Assembly (NCBI GenBank): GCA_937925335.1
Contig: CALEWY010000006.1
Location: 1 to 60,520 of the forward strand
Source: an uncultured Acidimicrobiales bacterium
GTDB lineage: Bacteria; Actinomycetota; Acidimicrobiia; Acidimicrobiales; SZUA-35
Direction: 5' to 3'
Length of the DNA stretch: 60,520 bases
Shown in pieces: positions 44,899 through 53,899 of the stretch (its first letter is position 1; the number at the start of each line of letters is the position of its first letter). The notes below the pieces were generated by a model. The model was not told where the DNA came from. It ran no database searches and saw only the letters and a list, made by a program, of their open reading frames with translations. The position numbers and the translations under genes were made by a program.

Positions 44899-45354
44899 AT
44901 GTCGACCAGCGAGACCTACAGCGGTAAACGAACGGCTGAAATCGTTGGCATCACGTACCGACAGCTCGATTACTGGGCTCGGACCGATCTGATCCGTCCG
45001 AGTGCGGCTGATGCGTCCGGTTCGGGAACCCGTCGCCGCTACACCTACCAAGATCTCCTCGAACTCAAGGTGATCAAGTCGTTGCTCGACTCTGGTCTCA
45101 AGCTTGAGTCGGTGCGCGACGTGTTCGCTTACCTGCGTGAACAGCTCAACGAGGACATTGCCTCGGCCAACCTGGTGATCAACGGATCGAAGTCTGTCGT
45201 GACCCGAAGTGGTGACGAGCTGATCGATATCTTGCAGAACGGTCAAGGTGTGCTGAACGTGTTGGCGCTCGGCGGCGTGAAGGAAGAAGTTGACGCCGCG
45301 ATCGTCGAACTTCACCCCGGTGTCAGCGATTTGCCGACGGCGGCTGAGGCCTGA
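44899..45354 (+). CDS. MerR-family regulator, McdR (Rv1830)-like
   Basis: A 151-residue protein. The winged helix is seen as YSGKRTAEIVGITYRQLDYWARTDLIRPSA and RRRYTYQDLLELKVIKSLLDSGLKLESVRDVF, followed by a helical region (LREQLNEDIASANLVI). In mycobacteria the homologue Rv1830 lies in the same cluster and acts on cell division. It forms the end of the gcvH-FHA-FtsR block, but here an APH-family gene is inserted before it and it has its own promoter region. Confidence 0.88.
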   Translation: MSTSETYSGKRTAEIVGITYRQLDYWARTDLIRPSAADASGSGTRRRYTYQDLLELKVIKSLLDSGLKLESVRDVFAYLREQLNEDIASANLVINGSKSVVTRSGDELIDILQNGQGVLNVLALGGVKEEVDAAIVELHPGVSDLPTAAEA

Positions 45355-45367
45355 GGCCAGCCAGCGG

Positions 45368-45688
45368 TTAGGCCGGCGGCGGGATCTGCTGCTGGCGTTC
45401 CTTCTTGGCTGAACGCCGAGAGAGAATGAACAACACGATGAACGTCGGGATCGCCGCCAGGATCAGCAGTGATCCGATGATGCGATCCCATCGAAGAGAT
45501 GGTTCGTCCTGCCACTCTCGAAGCGCTGAATCGGAGATGATGCAACCGTCGTCGTTGACGAGACCTGATTCGTCACTGACGTCGGCCGCGCACGGAAGCT
45601 CGCCGAGTTTGGTCGGAGCACCCCAAGCCGTTGCGATCGATGCGACCCCGAGCAGGATCATCACGATTGGGATCAGGAGCTTCTTCAT
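45368..45688 (-). CDS. Small membrane protein, unknown function
   Basis: A 106-residue protein. Residues ~1-23 (MKKLLIPIVMILLGVASIAT) look like an uncleaved signal or first membrane helix; a soluble loop with two Cys (ELPCAADV, DDGCIIS) follows, then a second helix (IIGSLLILAAIPTFIVLFIL) and a basic cytoplasmic tail. The two Cys could form a disulfide outside the cell. No family is recognised. Convergent with the MerR gene. Confidence 0.68.
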   Translation of the reverse strand: MKKLLIPIVMILLGVASIATAWGAPTKLGELPCAADVSDESGLVNDDGCIISDSALREWQDEPSLRWDRIIGSLLILAAIPTFIVLFILSRRSAKKERQQQIPPPA

Positions 45689-45753
45689 CAGGCGCCGCCC
45701 TCGTCAGTCGTTGATGTTGGTGGCCCCGAATCTGAAGCCAATCTTGCGAGAAG

Positions 45754-46560
45754 CTAGTCGAAGAGATCCGGCTCTTCTCGACTGATCCAATCAAAGAGCG
45801 GCTGGAAGCTGAAGAAGCCGGCGTTGTGACTACCGACCTGGCCAGCGGTGTGCAGCGCCATCTCGTGTTCGATCAGGACTGGCTTGTGGTTGACCGAGGC
45901 GGCCTCGACCTGCAGCTGAGCCTGGCACGAACGCTCCATCGTGATGAACCAGTAGACGGCTTCGTCGACGGTGTGGCCAACGGTGAGGTTGCCGTGGTTC
46001 GACAAGATGGCCGCTTTGCCGTCGCCAAGGGCGGCGCCGATTCGGTCGCCCTCATCAAGGTCGAGCACCACACCCGTGTAGTCGTCGAACACGGCGTGAT
46101 CGCCGTAGAACGCGCACGAATCTTGGGTCAGCGGATCGAGTGGACGACGGAAGGCCGACCAGGCTTTCCCGTAGATCGAATGGGAGTGCGCAGCGGCGAT
46201 CACGTCGGGCCGAGCAAGGTGGACCCGAGAGTGGATGGCGAACGCTGCGCCATTGACGGGGCGGTCGCCGACGACGACGTCGCCGTTGTGGTCGACGCAG
46301 ATGAGATCAGACACCTTGATGTGCTTGAAGTTCATGCCGAAGGGGTTCACCCAGAAGCGCTCGGGATCTTCTGGGTCGCGCGCTGTGATGTGGCCAGCGA
46401 CGCCTTCGTCGAAGCCGAAGCGCCCGAAGAGTCGGAATGAGGCAGCGAGCTTTTGCTTGCGCTCGAGCCGTTCGTCTTCGACGTTGTCGAACGTCTTTGG
46501 CCGGGGAAGGCCCCGCAAAACGGGGGCTGGTTCGGTCTGTGGGTCGGCAACGTCAGTCAT
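45754..46560 (-). CDS. Class II aldolase/adducin family protein
   Basis: A 268-residue protein of the class II aldolase fold. The zinc ligands are in AAAHSHSIYG and SNHGNLTVGHTVDEAVYW, and the N-terminal EGVAGHITARDPEDPERFWVNP stretch is the family start. Known members are fuculose- or ribulose-phosphate aldolases and decarboxylases; the adducin-like branch found here is often of unknown substrate. GAGG lies 7 nt before the ATG, so it has a leader. No sugar genes are adjacent. Confidence 0.85.
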   Translation of the reverse strand: MTDVADPQTEPAPVLRGLPRPKTFDNVEDERLERKQKLAASFRLFGRFGFDEGVAGHITARDPEDPERFWVNPFGMNFKHIKVSDLICVDHNGDVVVGDRPVNGAAFAIHSRVHLARPDVIAAAHSHSIYGKAWSAFRRPLDPLTQDSCAFYGDHAVFDDYTGVVLDLDEGDRIGAALGDGKAAILSNHGNLTVGHTVDEAVYWFITMERSCQAQLQVEAASVNHKPVLIEHEMALHTAGQVGSHNAGFFSFQPLFDWISREEPDLFD

Positions 46561-46610
46561 CGGAGTCCTCGAATTCGATCATTGGGGCGTCGGTCGGTCC
46601 GCTTGTGACA

Positions 46611-48089
46611 CTACGTGCTCGGCGCTGCGACGTCAGTTCCTGGGTTGGCTGGGCCGTCGGAGTCTTCTGGCTGCCAGAGCTTTGCCTGGTCCTTGCCGGC
46701 TCGTTTTGCGCCGTAGAGCGCGGAGTCTGCTCGGTCGAACGTTTCACTCACCGAGACGTCGGCGTCGTGCAAGGCAACACCGGCGGAGAGTGTGGTGAGG
46801 CCGCCCTTGCCAACCCAGCCTGCGAGAATTCGGTCGGCAACAGCGAGGGGATCGGCGTGGGCGCGTCGTGCGACGACGAGGAATTCATCGCCGCCAAGAC
46901 GGGCAGAGGTATCGGAGTCACGCAGGACGGTGCGAAGGTGCGCACTCAATTCCTGGAGCACCTGGTCGCCAGCGGCGTGGCCGAGGGTGTCGTTGACCGT
47001 CTTGAGGAAATCAAGGTCGAGCAGGACGAGCGCATCGCCAGCCTGGAGCGATTTGAGCAGAGCATCGGCATGGCGGCGGTTGCCAATGCCGGTGAGCGCG
47101 TCCCGAGTGGTCGCCTTGTTGAGTTCGTCGATCACGAAAAGGTGCTCGATGGCGATGCTCACCTGCACGCTGAAGAGGCGTGCGAGGTCGATCGTGAAGT
47201 CGGGGTCGTCCGTCGGCACCGGATACACGAGAACAGCGCCGGCGGGCGCGTCTTGAGCCGGAAGAGGCAGAACGAGCATCGTTCCGTTTGACCCGGTGGG
47301 GACGAGGCGTGGTGTGTCGCCGAGGATGGTTTCGGCAACGAGATCGGCGGTGACAGCGTCGGGTTCGCGGTCGGTGGACGGGCCGATGCTGACGGGAATC
47401 AATCCACCGGCGGAGTCTCGCAGCACCACGGTGGATCGTTCGACATCGAAGATGTCGATCGCCGCTTTGGCGACCTGGTTGGCGGCTTCGGTGAGTGTGC
47501 CCGGGCGCCGGAATTGGCGGAGCACGTCTTCGAGTCGACCGAGACGATCGGCCCGCCTGCGACTAAGGCCGTCGCCTCGTTCGAGGCGATAGGAAAGCAA
47601 TGAGATGAGCTCGGCGGTGAGCGCCGCAACGGGAACCGCGACGAGCGGAAGGATGAGGCTGACTCGGTTGGGTTGGGACTGCCGGGCGAGTAGGAGCGCG
47701 ACCAGGATCAATGGGCTCGCGCCCAGTGCCCACCCCGGTGAGGTTGTGAATCCGATGTAGCCGGTGACCAAGACGGCGACGATCGTGAGCGAGACCGGCG
47801 CATAGGACGTGGCCGCAGCATCGGTGGCCGACACAGCGATCAGCGTTGCGCCGAGCACGGCTGCGGGCGGGATGAGGCGAACCAGCTTCGACCAGCGCTC
47901 CCACGGAAGTAGAGCGGCAACGACCGCTGCTGCGCCGAAGACCAGCACGAGAGCGGTCAACGTGGCGGAGTTGTCGCCAAGCTCAGGACGCGCGAGAAGA
48001 TCCAGCAGCGTCAATCCCGCTACTGCGACAAACAGGACGGCCGCAGCCGCCCTGAATCGAACTCTCCACAACGTCTCCGCCATCGCCAT
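46611..48089 (-). CDS. Membrane GAF-GGDEF diguanylate cyclase
   Basis: A 492-residue protein. About six hydrophobic segments occupy residues ~10-180. A GAF-like segment (about 195-325) is followed by a C-terminal GGDEF domain (ARLGGDEFLVVA) with an RDSD inhibitory site five residues upstream and the usual DALTGIGNRRHAD and LVLLDLDFLKTVNDTLGH motifs. It should make c-di-GMP from two GTP and be feedback-inhibited. There is no EAL domain. ATG at 48089 is chosen; ATG at 48083 is also possible. Confidence 0.88.
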   Translation of the reverse strand: MAMAETLWRVRFRAAAAVLFVAVAGLTLLDLLARPELGDNSATLTALVLVFGAAAVVAALLPWERWSKLVRLIPPAAVLGATLIAVSATDAAATSYAPVSLTIVAVLVTGYIGFTTSPGWALGASPLILVALLLARQSQPNRVSLILPLVAVPVAALTAELISLLSYRLERGDGLSRRRADRLGRLEDVLRQFRRPGTLTEAANQVAKAAIDIFDVERSTVVLRDSAGGLIPVSIGPSTDREPDAVTADLVAETILGDTPRLVPTGSNGTMLVLPLPAQDAPAGAVLVYPVPTDDPDFTIDLARLFSVQVSIAIEHLFVIDELNKATTRDALTGIGNRRHADALLKSLQAGDALVLLDLDFLKTVNDTLGHAAGDQVLQELSAHLRTVLRDSDTSARLGGDEFLVVARRAHADPLAVADRILAGWVGKGGLTTLSAGVALHDADVSVSETFDRADSALYGAKRAGKDQAKLWQPEDSDGPANPGTDVAAPST

Positions 48090-48298
48090 TCCGAGGTCTG
48101 CCCGACCACTGCTCTGACTGGTCCACTCACCACATTCAGTGTGGCCGACCTTACCGTACGTGACGCAGGGCGGAAAGGGCGGAACTCCCCGAAAGCTCCA
48201 ATGACGCTGCAACGGGGGTGTTCGACGTGGGGGACCCCAGACGACGTTGGGGGAGAGGCCGCATCGTGCGTTCACCGCGATTCGTCGATGGTTTGGGT

Positions 48299-48583
48299 AT
48301 GGATTACGAACCCGACCAACAACAACTTCACAGTGCCGCCTGGATTGCTCAGGTCTGGCTGGCTTTTGGCGGCTCGGTGATCGCCGGAGCAGCAGGCATC
48401 TTCTTTCTGCCCGTCGGCCCCTGGGAGCGCGGCTTTATGGCGCTCAGCTTTGTGATGCTGGCCACCTCATCGATCGCCCTGTCGAAGACCGTTCGCGACA
48501 TTCACGAATCGAATCGACTCGTGAAGAAGGTCGACGAAGCAAAGGTCACGAAACTGCTGGCCGATCACCAAGTGCAGTTCTGA
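48299..48583 (+). CDS. YiaAB-family two-helix membrane protein
   Basis: A 94-residue protein. Two hydrophobic segments (AAWIAQVWLAFGGSVIAGAAGIFFLP and GFMALSFVMLATSSIALS) are followed by a charged tail (KTVRDIHESNRLVKKVDEAK). The pattern, including the LPVGPWERGF loop, matches the YiaA/YiaB inner membrane family. Its function is unknown. The ATG at 48299 is chosen because earlier codons are not family-like. A terminator follows. Confidence 0.78.
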   Translation: MDYEPDQQQLHSAAWIAQVWLAFGGSVIAGAAGIFFLPVGPWERGFMALSFVMLATSSIALSKTVRDIHESNRLVKKVDEAKVTKLLADHQVQF

Positions 48584-48608
48584 GGTGCGGCCAGTTCTGA
48601 GGTACGGC

Positions 48609-48642
48609 CAAGCCTGACGCCAGGCTTGCGGCCGCTCGTTTT
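48609..48642 (+). terminator. Intrinsic terminator after the YiaAB gene
   Basis: An 8-bp perfect stem (CAAGCCTG / CAGGCTTG, loop ACGC) at 48609-48628 is followed by GCGGCCGCTCGTTTTG. It also separates the convergent histidine phosphatase. Confidence 0.7.
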
Positions 48643-48707
48643 GGGGCCCAGTTCGGCCTGAAACAGTGGTGTCGAGACCGAGTTCAGAACAATCGAGACC
48701 CGACCCC

Positions 48708-49409
48708 TCAGGTTGGTGGGTCGACGTCGGCGGTGAGTGGGCCGGCGTGGCCCCCGTCGTTGAAGACCCTGATGATCCATTGATCGGGGGTGACAACGAT
48801 GTGGCTGATCGAGCCGTTGCGTGCACCATTGAAGGTGAAGTCCTGGCGCCCAACGGCATGCCCGAGCAGGGCGCCGACCACGCCACCGTGGCAGAACACC
48901 CCGACGAGTTGATCGGGGTGGGCGGCAGCGATGCGCTTGATGGCGCCGACGGTGCGGCCGGCAAAGATCGCGTTCGTTTCGGCGCCGGGCACCTCACCCC
49001 AATCCTGCTTCTCTCGCATCGCAAGCACGGCCGGGTGGCCGTCAGCCACCATTTGGCGGAACATGCCGCCCTCGCCGATGCCGAGGTTGATCTCACGCAG
49101 ATCGGCGTCGACGGTCACGTCGAGTCCAAGGCGAGCCGCGGCCGGTGCGGCGGTCTGGGCCGTGCGCTGCAGGGTTGAGCAGTACATGGCGTCGATCGGC
49201 TCGTCGGCGAGTCGAATCCCGACCTGTTCGGCCTGCCACTCGCCAAGTGGGGACAGAGGCGGATCACCCTGTCCGTCGACGAGCGGGAACGGCTGGCCCT
49301 CGACGTATGGAGCCGACTGACCGTGGCGAACCAGCAGGATCTGGCATGCGCCGGGTTCGGGCTGAAAGAACGTCTGGGGAAACGACCGCGGAGCGGAGGA
49401 GTCAGTCAT
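48708..49409 (-). CDS. Histidine phosphatase family protein
   Basis: A 233-residue protein. RHGQSAPYVEG is the catalytic RHG motif, STLQRTAQTAA has the second Arg, and VFCHGGVVGALLGH carries the second His. GDPPLSPLGEWQAEQVG is typical of this group. The substrate is unknown. The ATG at 49409 is preferred to one at 49418. It is transcribed divergently from the S9 peptidase, whose ATG is only 25 bp away. Confidence 0.87.
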   Translation of the reverse strand: MTDSSAPRSFPQTFFQPEPGACQILLVRHGQSAPYVEGQPFPLVDGQGDPPLSPLGEWQAEQVGIRLADEPIDAMYCSTLQRTAQTAAPAAARLGLDVTVDADLREINLGIGEGGMFRQMVADGHPAVLAMREKQDWGEVPGAETNAIFAGRTVGAIKRIAAAHPDQLVGVFCHGGVVGALLGHAVGRQDFTFNGARNGSISHIVVTPDQWIIRVFNDGGHAGPLTADVDPPT

Positions 49410-49421
49410 GGCCGCCAAACG

Positions 49422-49427
49422 TAGCCT
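49422..49427 (+). promoter_or_regulatory. -10 box TAGCCT of the S9 peptidase gene
   Basis: TAGCCT ends 7 nt before the ATG at 49435. It rules out the upstream ATG at 49408 and predicts a leaderless transcript. Confidence 0.5.
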
Positions 49428-49434
49428 GGCGGCA

Positions 49435-51573
49435 ATGACGGAATCTCATGCAAATAGCTCGGAACCGGTTGCTTCAGACGACTCAGAAGCGTCGGGCCCG
49501 TCCCGGACCATCCAGCCTCCACGGCCCGAGCCTCGTCCGGTCGAGCGAACCCTGTTCGGCGAAACCGTCATCGATCCTCACGCTTGGATTCGCAATGTCG
49601 ACGACGACCCATCGGTGACCGAGCACCTGGAGGCGGAGAACCGCTATGCCGAGGCGTTGCTCGAGCCGACGCTCGCAACTCAGGACGCGATCTTCGACGA
49701 GATCAAGAGCCGGGTGAAAGAGACCGACCTCTCCGTGCCCGTCGAGAAGGACGGCTGGCGCTACTACGGCCGAACCGAAGAAGGAAAGAGCTACGGCATC
49801 CACTGCCGCCAAAAGCTCGGGGACGACGGTGAGCCGGGCGCCGAGCAGATCGTGTTCGACGAGAACGTCGAAGCGGGTGATCAGGAGTACTTCGAAATCG
49901 GCGTGTTCGATGTGTCGCCGAACCATGGCCGCCTTCTTTATGCCGTCGACAACGACGGCGACGAGCGGTTCACGCTGCGGGTGCGAGACCTTGCGACCAA
50001 CACCGATCTCGGCGATGTGATCGACGATGTCTCCTACGGTTCGGCCTGGGCGCTCGACAACGAATCGTTCTTCTATATGCGGGCCGACGAGGCCCACCGT
50101 GCCCACCAGGTCTGGCATCACCGCATTGGTTCTGACAGTGCCGACGATCGCCTCGTGTTCGAAGAACCAGACGAGCGCTTCAACTGCGGCGTTGGTTTGG
50201 AGCGAGACGATTCGTTCATCCAGATCGGCGTTTCGTCGAGCATCACCGACGAGGCGTGGGTCATCCCTGCTGACGCTCCCGAAACCGAGCCCCGTTGTTT
50301 GCAGCCGCGCCGCGATGGCATCGAATACGGCACCGCCCACCGCGGCGATCAGTTCGTCGTGATCACGAACGACGGCGCAAAGAACTTCCGGCTCATGGTG
50401 ACCCCGGATGACGCGACCACTGCGGACAACTGGGTCGAACTCGTCGCCGAACACCCAGATGTGATGATCACCGGACTCGAAGCGTTCGATGAACACCTGA
50501 TCGTCTTCGAACGATTCGAAGGTGTCAGCCGGATGCGCCACGCAACGTGGACCGACGCCGGTCTTGGCGAGCTATCGGTGATCGAGATGCCCGAAGCCGT
50601 GTCGACGGTCTCGAACGGCACAAACGTTGAGACGAACACATCGATTCTCCGGTTCGGCTACGGATCGATGGTCACGCCCGGATCGGTGATGACGATCGAC
50701 CTGGCAACCGGCGAGCGAACGACGCTGAAGCAACAAGAGGTTCTCGGCGATTTCGACTCCGATCGCTACGTCACATGGCGAGAGTGGGCGACGGCTCCGG
50801 ACGGCACTCGCGTGCCGATCAGCCTCGTCGCGGCGAAGGACCGTCCGGATGGACCGGGCCCCGCCGTGTTGTACGGCTACGGCGCCTACGAGATCACCAT
50901 CGATCCTGCCTTCTCGGTCGCCCGGCTATCGCTGCTCGACCGAGGCTTCGTGTTCGCCATCGCTCACGTTCGAGGGGGCGGTGCGCTCGGGCGTGATTGG
51001 TACGAGAACGGCAAGTTCGAACACAAGCACAACACCTTTGGTGATGTCGTCGCCGTGGCCGAACGCCTGATCGAGCTTGGTCTGACCGATCCGCCACACC
51101 TCGCCATCCGAGGTGGGTCAGCGGGTGGCTTGCTCGTCGGAGCGGCCCTCAATCGAGCGCCAGAATTGTTCGGCGCAGCGGTTGCCGAGGTGCCCTTCGT
51201 AGACGTCATGAACACGATGCTCGACCCGACGCTGCCGCTGACCATTCCAGAATACGAGGAATGGGGGAACCCGGCTGAGTCTCAAGAGGTGTACGAATCG
51301 ATGCGGGCCTACGCCCCGATCGAGAACGTCGGAGCGAAGCCCTATCCGACGATCCTGGCCACCTGCGGCGTGAACGATCCACGAGTTGGGTTCTGGGAGG
51401 CGGCGAAGTGGGTGTTGGCCCTGCGTGAGCACACGACGTCGGACGAACCGATTGCGCTGCGAGTCGAGATGGGTGCCGGCCACTTCGGCTCGAGCGGCCG
51501 GTACGCCGCTTGGCGAGACGAAGCCCGGGTCTTGGCGTTTCTGGTCCACGCGGTCGGCCCAGAGATGACCTAG
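49435..51573 (+). CDS. ptrB: S9 family peptidase, oligopeptidase B type
   Basis: A 712-residue prolyl oligopeptidase-fold enzyme. The beta-propeller fills the N-terminal two-thirds ([20 protein letters not shown]). The alpha/beta hydrolase domain starts near residue 420. The nucleophile elbow is [17 protein letters not shown] (Ser in GGSAGG), [18 protein letters not shown] is typical of oligopeptidase B, and the catalytic His lies in MGAGHFG. It should cleave short peptides after basic residues. There is no signal peptide, so it is cytoplasmic. Confidence 0.92.
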   Translation: MTESHANSSEPVASDDSEASGPSRTIQPPRPEPRPVERTLFGETVIDPHAWIRNVDDDPSVTEHLEAENRYAEALLEPTLATQDAIFDEIKSRVKETDLSVPVEKDGWRYYGRTEEGKSYGIHCRQKLGDDGEPGAEQIVFDENVEAGDQEYFEIGVFDVSPNHGRLLYAVDNDGDERFTLRVRDLATNTDLGDVIDDVSYGSAWALDNESFFYMRADEAHRAHQVWHHRIGSDSADDRLVFEEPDERFNCGVGLERDDSFIQIGVSSSITDEAWVIPADAPETEPRCLQPRRDGIEYGTAHRGDQFVVITNDGAKNFRLMVTPDDATTADNWVELVAEHPDVMITGLEAFDEHLIVFERFEGVSRMRHATWTDAGLGELSVIEMPEAVSTVSNGTNVETNTSILRFGYGSMVTPGSVMTIDLATGERTTLKQQEVLGDFDSDRYVTWREWATAPDGTRVPISLVAAKDRPDGPGPAVLYGYGAYEITIDPAFSVARLSLLDRGFVFAIAHVRGGGALGRDWYENGKFEHKHNTFGDVVAVAERLIELGLTDPPHLAIRGGSAGGLLVGAALNRAPELFGAAVAEVPFVDVMNTMLDPTLPLTIPEYEEWGNPAESQEVYESMRAYAPIENVGAKPYPTILATCGVNDPRVGFWEAAKWVLALREHTTSDEPIALRVEMGAGHFGSSGRYAAWRDEARVLAFLVHAVGPEMT

Positions 51574-51605
51574 GTCATTCGCTTATCCCGTTCTCCGCCT
51601 GGCCG

Positions 51606-53414
51606 ATGGGTGGGGTAGTCTCGCAAGTCACGCCCCACGCACCAGGAGGTCGGGCGATCAACAAGTCCGAGTACGAACGTCGGCTCTCTGCATATGAGGC
51701 GGGGATGGCCGAGCTGCAAGAGCAGTTGAAGGTGATGGAGGAAGAGGTTGTCACTCTCCGTCGCCGTCTTCAGGACGCACCGAAGCGAGTGCGCATCCTT
51801 GAAGAGCGCCTGCTCGACACCAAGGGCCAGCTAGCCCAAGCGGTGAGCCAGAACGAAAAGCTCACCTACACCTTGCGAGAGGCTCGCGATCACATCGCAG
51901 CGCTGCGCGAAGAGGTTGAGAAGCTCACCCAACCGCCGAGCGCCTACGGCACGTTCCTCGGCATGAACGACGACGATTCCGCCGACGTCTTCACCTCCGG
52001 CCGCAAGATGCGGGTGCAGGTGCACCCAGGCATTGAAGAAGCCGAGCTTGAGCGTGGCGCCGAAGTGGTTCTCAACGAATCACTCAACGTCGTCAAGGTT
52101 CGTGGACCCGAAAAGGCCGGCGAGGTTGTGTCGGTCAAGGAGATGCTCGAAGACGGCCTGCGCGCCGTGATCGTCGGTCGCGGTGATGAAGAGCGCGTGG
52201 CCGAACTGGCCGAGCACCTCATTGGATCAGCGATCCGAGGCGGCGACTCCATGCTCCTCGACACCCGTTCGTCGCTGTTGATCGAGAAGCTCCCAAAGGC
52301 CGAGGTCGAAGATCTCGTGCTCGAAGAGGTGCCGGACGTTCGCTACGAAGACATCGGCGGGCTCGAAAACCAGATCGAAGAGATCATGGATGCGGTGGAG
52401 CTTCCATTCCTCCACTCCGATCTCTTCACCGAGCACGACCTGCCGGCTCCAAAGGGCATCTTGCTCTACGGCCCTCCCGGTTGTGGCAAGACCATGATCG
52501 CCAAGGCGGTTGCTGCGTCGCTGGCTCGCAAGGTCGCTGAGGTTTCCGGCGATAGCGAAGCACGCAGCTTCTTCTTGAACATCAAGGGTCCTGAGCTGCT
52601 CAACAAGTACGTCGGTGAGACCGAGCGTCAGATTCGTTTGATCTTCCAGCGAGCTCGTGAGAAGTCCGAAGAGGGCATGCCCGTCATCATCTTCTTCGAT
52701 GAGATGGAGAGCCTCTTCCGCACGCGTGGTTCGGGCATTAGCTCCGACATCGAGTCAACGATCGTGCCGCAGCTTCTGGCTGAGATCGATGGTGTTGAGA
52801 CCCTCAAGAACACGATCGTGATCGGCGCCTCCAACCGTGAGGACCTCATCGACCCCGCAATCCTGCGCCCCGGCCGTCTCGATGTGAAGATCAAGATCGA
52901 GCGACCCGAAGAGGTCGCAGCGAGCAAGATCTTCTCCACCTATCTCACCGGTGATCTTCCGATTCACCCCAGCGAGATCGAGAGTGCTGGTTCCATGGAG
53001 GCGGCGCTCAAGAAGATGGTCGACGCCGCCGTCGAGTTCATGTATCGCCGTGACGACGACACTCGTTTCCTCGAGGTGACCTACCAGAACGGCGACAAGG
53101 AAGTCCTGTACTTCCGTGACTTCTCCTCTGGCGCCATGATCGAGAACGTCGTTCGTCGATCGAAGAAGCTCGCGATCAAGCGCTTCCTCGACATTGGCGA
53201 GAAGGGCATCAAGCTCGAAGACCTGCTGGCTTCGGTCACGCAGGAATACAAAGAGCACGAAGACCTGCCGAACACGACCAACCCCGACGACTGGGCCAAG
53301 ATCTCCGGCAAGAAGGGCGAGCGCATCGTCTACGTGCGCACGCTCGTCGGCCAAGACGGCGACAAGACCGGCGGCCGGACCATCGAACAGGTCCAAACCG
53401 GCCAGTACTTGTAA
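51606..53414 (+). CDS. mpa: Proteasomal AAA+ ATPase Mpa/ARC
   Basis: A hexameric unfoldase for pupylated proteins, up to 602 residues. An N-terminal coiled coil (about 20-110, [20 protein letters not shown]) binds Pup; interdomain OB folds follow ([20 protein letters not shown]), then the AAA domain with Walker A GPPGCGKT near residue 290 and Walker [10 protein letters not shown]. The C-terminus GQYL is the docking motif that opens the 20S proteasome. The 5' end is uncertain: a -10-like TAGTCT (51616-51621) and AGGAGG (51644-51649) lie inside the longest reading frame, and the codon at SD distance is ATC (51657). It precedes dop and pup, its usual partners. Confidence 0.93.
   Translation: MGGVVSQVTPHAPGGRAINKSEYERRLSAYEAGMAELQEQLKVMEEEVVTLRRRLQDAPKRVRILEERLLDTKGQLAQAVSQNEKLTYTLREARDHIAALREEVEKLTQPPSAYGTFLGMNDDDSADVFTSGRKMRVQVHPGIEEAELERGAEVVLNESLNVVKVRGPEKAGEVVSVKEMLEDGLRAVIVGRGDEERVAELAEHLIGSAIRGGDSMLLDTRSSLLIEKLPKAEVEDLVLEEVPDVRYEDIGGLENQIEEIMDAVELPFLHSDLFTEHDLPAPKGILLYGPPGCGKTMIAKAVAASLARKVAEVSGDSEARSFFLNIKGPELLNKYVGETERQIRLIFQRAREKSEEGMPVIIFFDEMESLFRTRGSGISSDIESTIVPQLLAEIDGVETLKNTIVIGASNREDLIDPAILRPGRLDVKIKIERPEEVAASKIFSTYLTGDLPIHPSEIESAGSMEAALKKMVDAAVEFMYRRDDDTRFLEVTYQNGDKEVLYFRDFSSGAMIENVVRRSKKLAIKRFLDIGEKGIKLEDLLASVTQEYKEHEDLPNTTNPDDWAKISGKKGERIVYVRTLVGQDGDKTGGRTIEQVQTGQYL
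51616..51649 (+). promoter_or_regulatory. Candidate -10 and strong Shine-Dalgarno of mpa
   Basis: TAGTCT (51616-51621) and AGGAGG (51644-51649) both lie downstream of the first in-frame ATG. The in-frame ATC at 51657 is 7 nt after the Shine-Dalgarno; the next in-frame ATG is 51705. Confidence 0.5.
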
Positions 53415-53460
53415 CGATCGAGTTCATGTCGCGATCGCGGTCTCGCTCAGCGGGCTCCAG

Positions 53461-53775
53461 CTAGCACGGGCCGAAGATGACGCCGAAGCCTCGCAGCAGG
53501 TGAAGAACACCGACGGCGATCGACACACCGCTCACGATTCGCGGCACGGTGTTCGCCACGCCGAAGGTGTCGGTTCGAAGGCCAGCGCCGCCGAGCACGA
53601 TCGCCATACCTCCGAAGAACACTGCGGCGAGATCGAAATGGCTGCAGCTCACCGTTGTGCCGTTGACGGTGGATGACGAGCTCGACGACAGCGAGATCAC
53701 GAATCCCAAGAGCGCGCAGATCCCCGCTCCCTTCACGACTCCGGGCAGCTGTTTCACACTCTCAACGAACGACAT
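53461..53775 (-). CDS. Small membrane protein between mpa and dop
   Basis: A 104-residue protein on the opposite strand. Hydrophobic segments are GICALLGFVISLS, LAAVFFGGMAIVLGGAGL and IVSGVSIAVGVLHLLRGFGVIF, three helices in all. GGAGGG lies 5 nt before the ATG at 53775. No family is recognised. It is the only gene separating mpa from dop, which are usually adjacent; a link to Pup is not shown. Confidence 0.6.
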   Translation of the reverse strand: MSFVESVKQLPGVVKGAGICALLGFVISLSSSSSSTVNGTTVSCSHFDLAAVFFGGMAIVLGGAGLRTDTFGVANTVPRIVSGVSIAVGVLHLLRGFGVIFGPC

Positions 53776-53887
53776 GGTTCCCTCCAACCTCGTTCCGGTG
53801 GGCCTCGCTATGGCGGGCCTCGGTCGAGAGTGTGGCACAACGCTCGTCGTTTCTCCCGCCGGGTCTCGATCGGCGAGGGTTGGGTCC

Positions 53888-53893
53888 TAGGAT
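53888..53893 (+). promoter_or_regulatory. -10 box TAGGAT of dop
   Basis: TAGGAT ends 6 nt before the dop ATG at 53900. It predicts a leaderless dop-pup transcript independent of mpa. Confidence 0.52.
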
Positions 53894-53899
53894 CACCGA

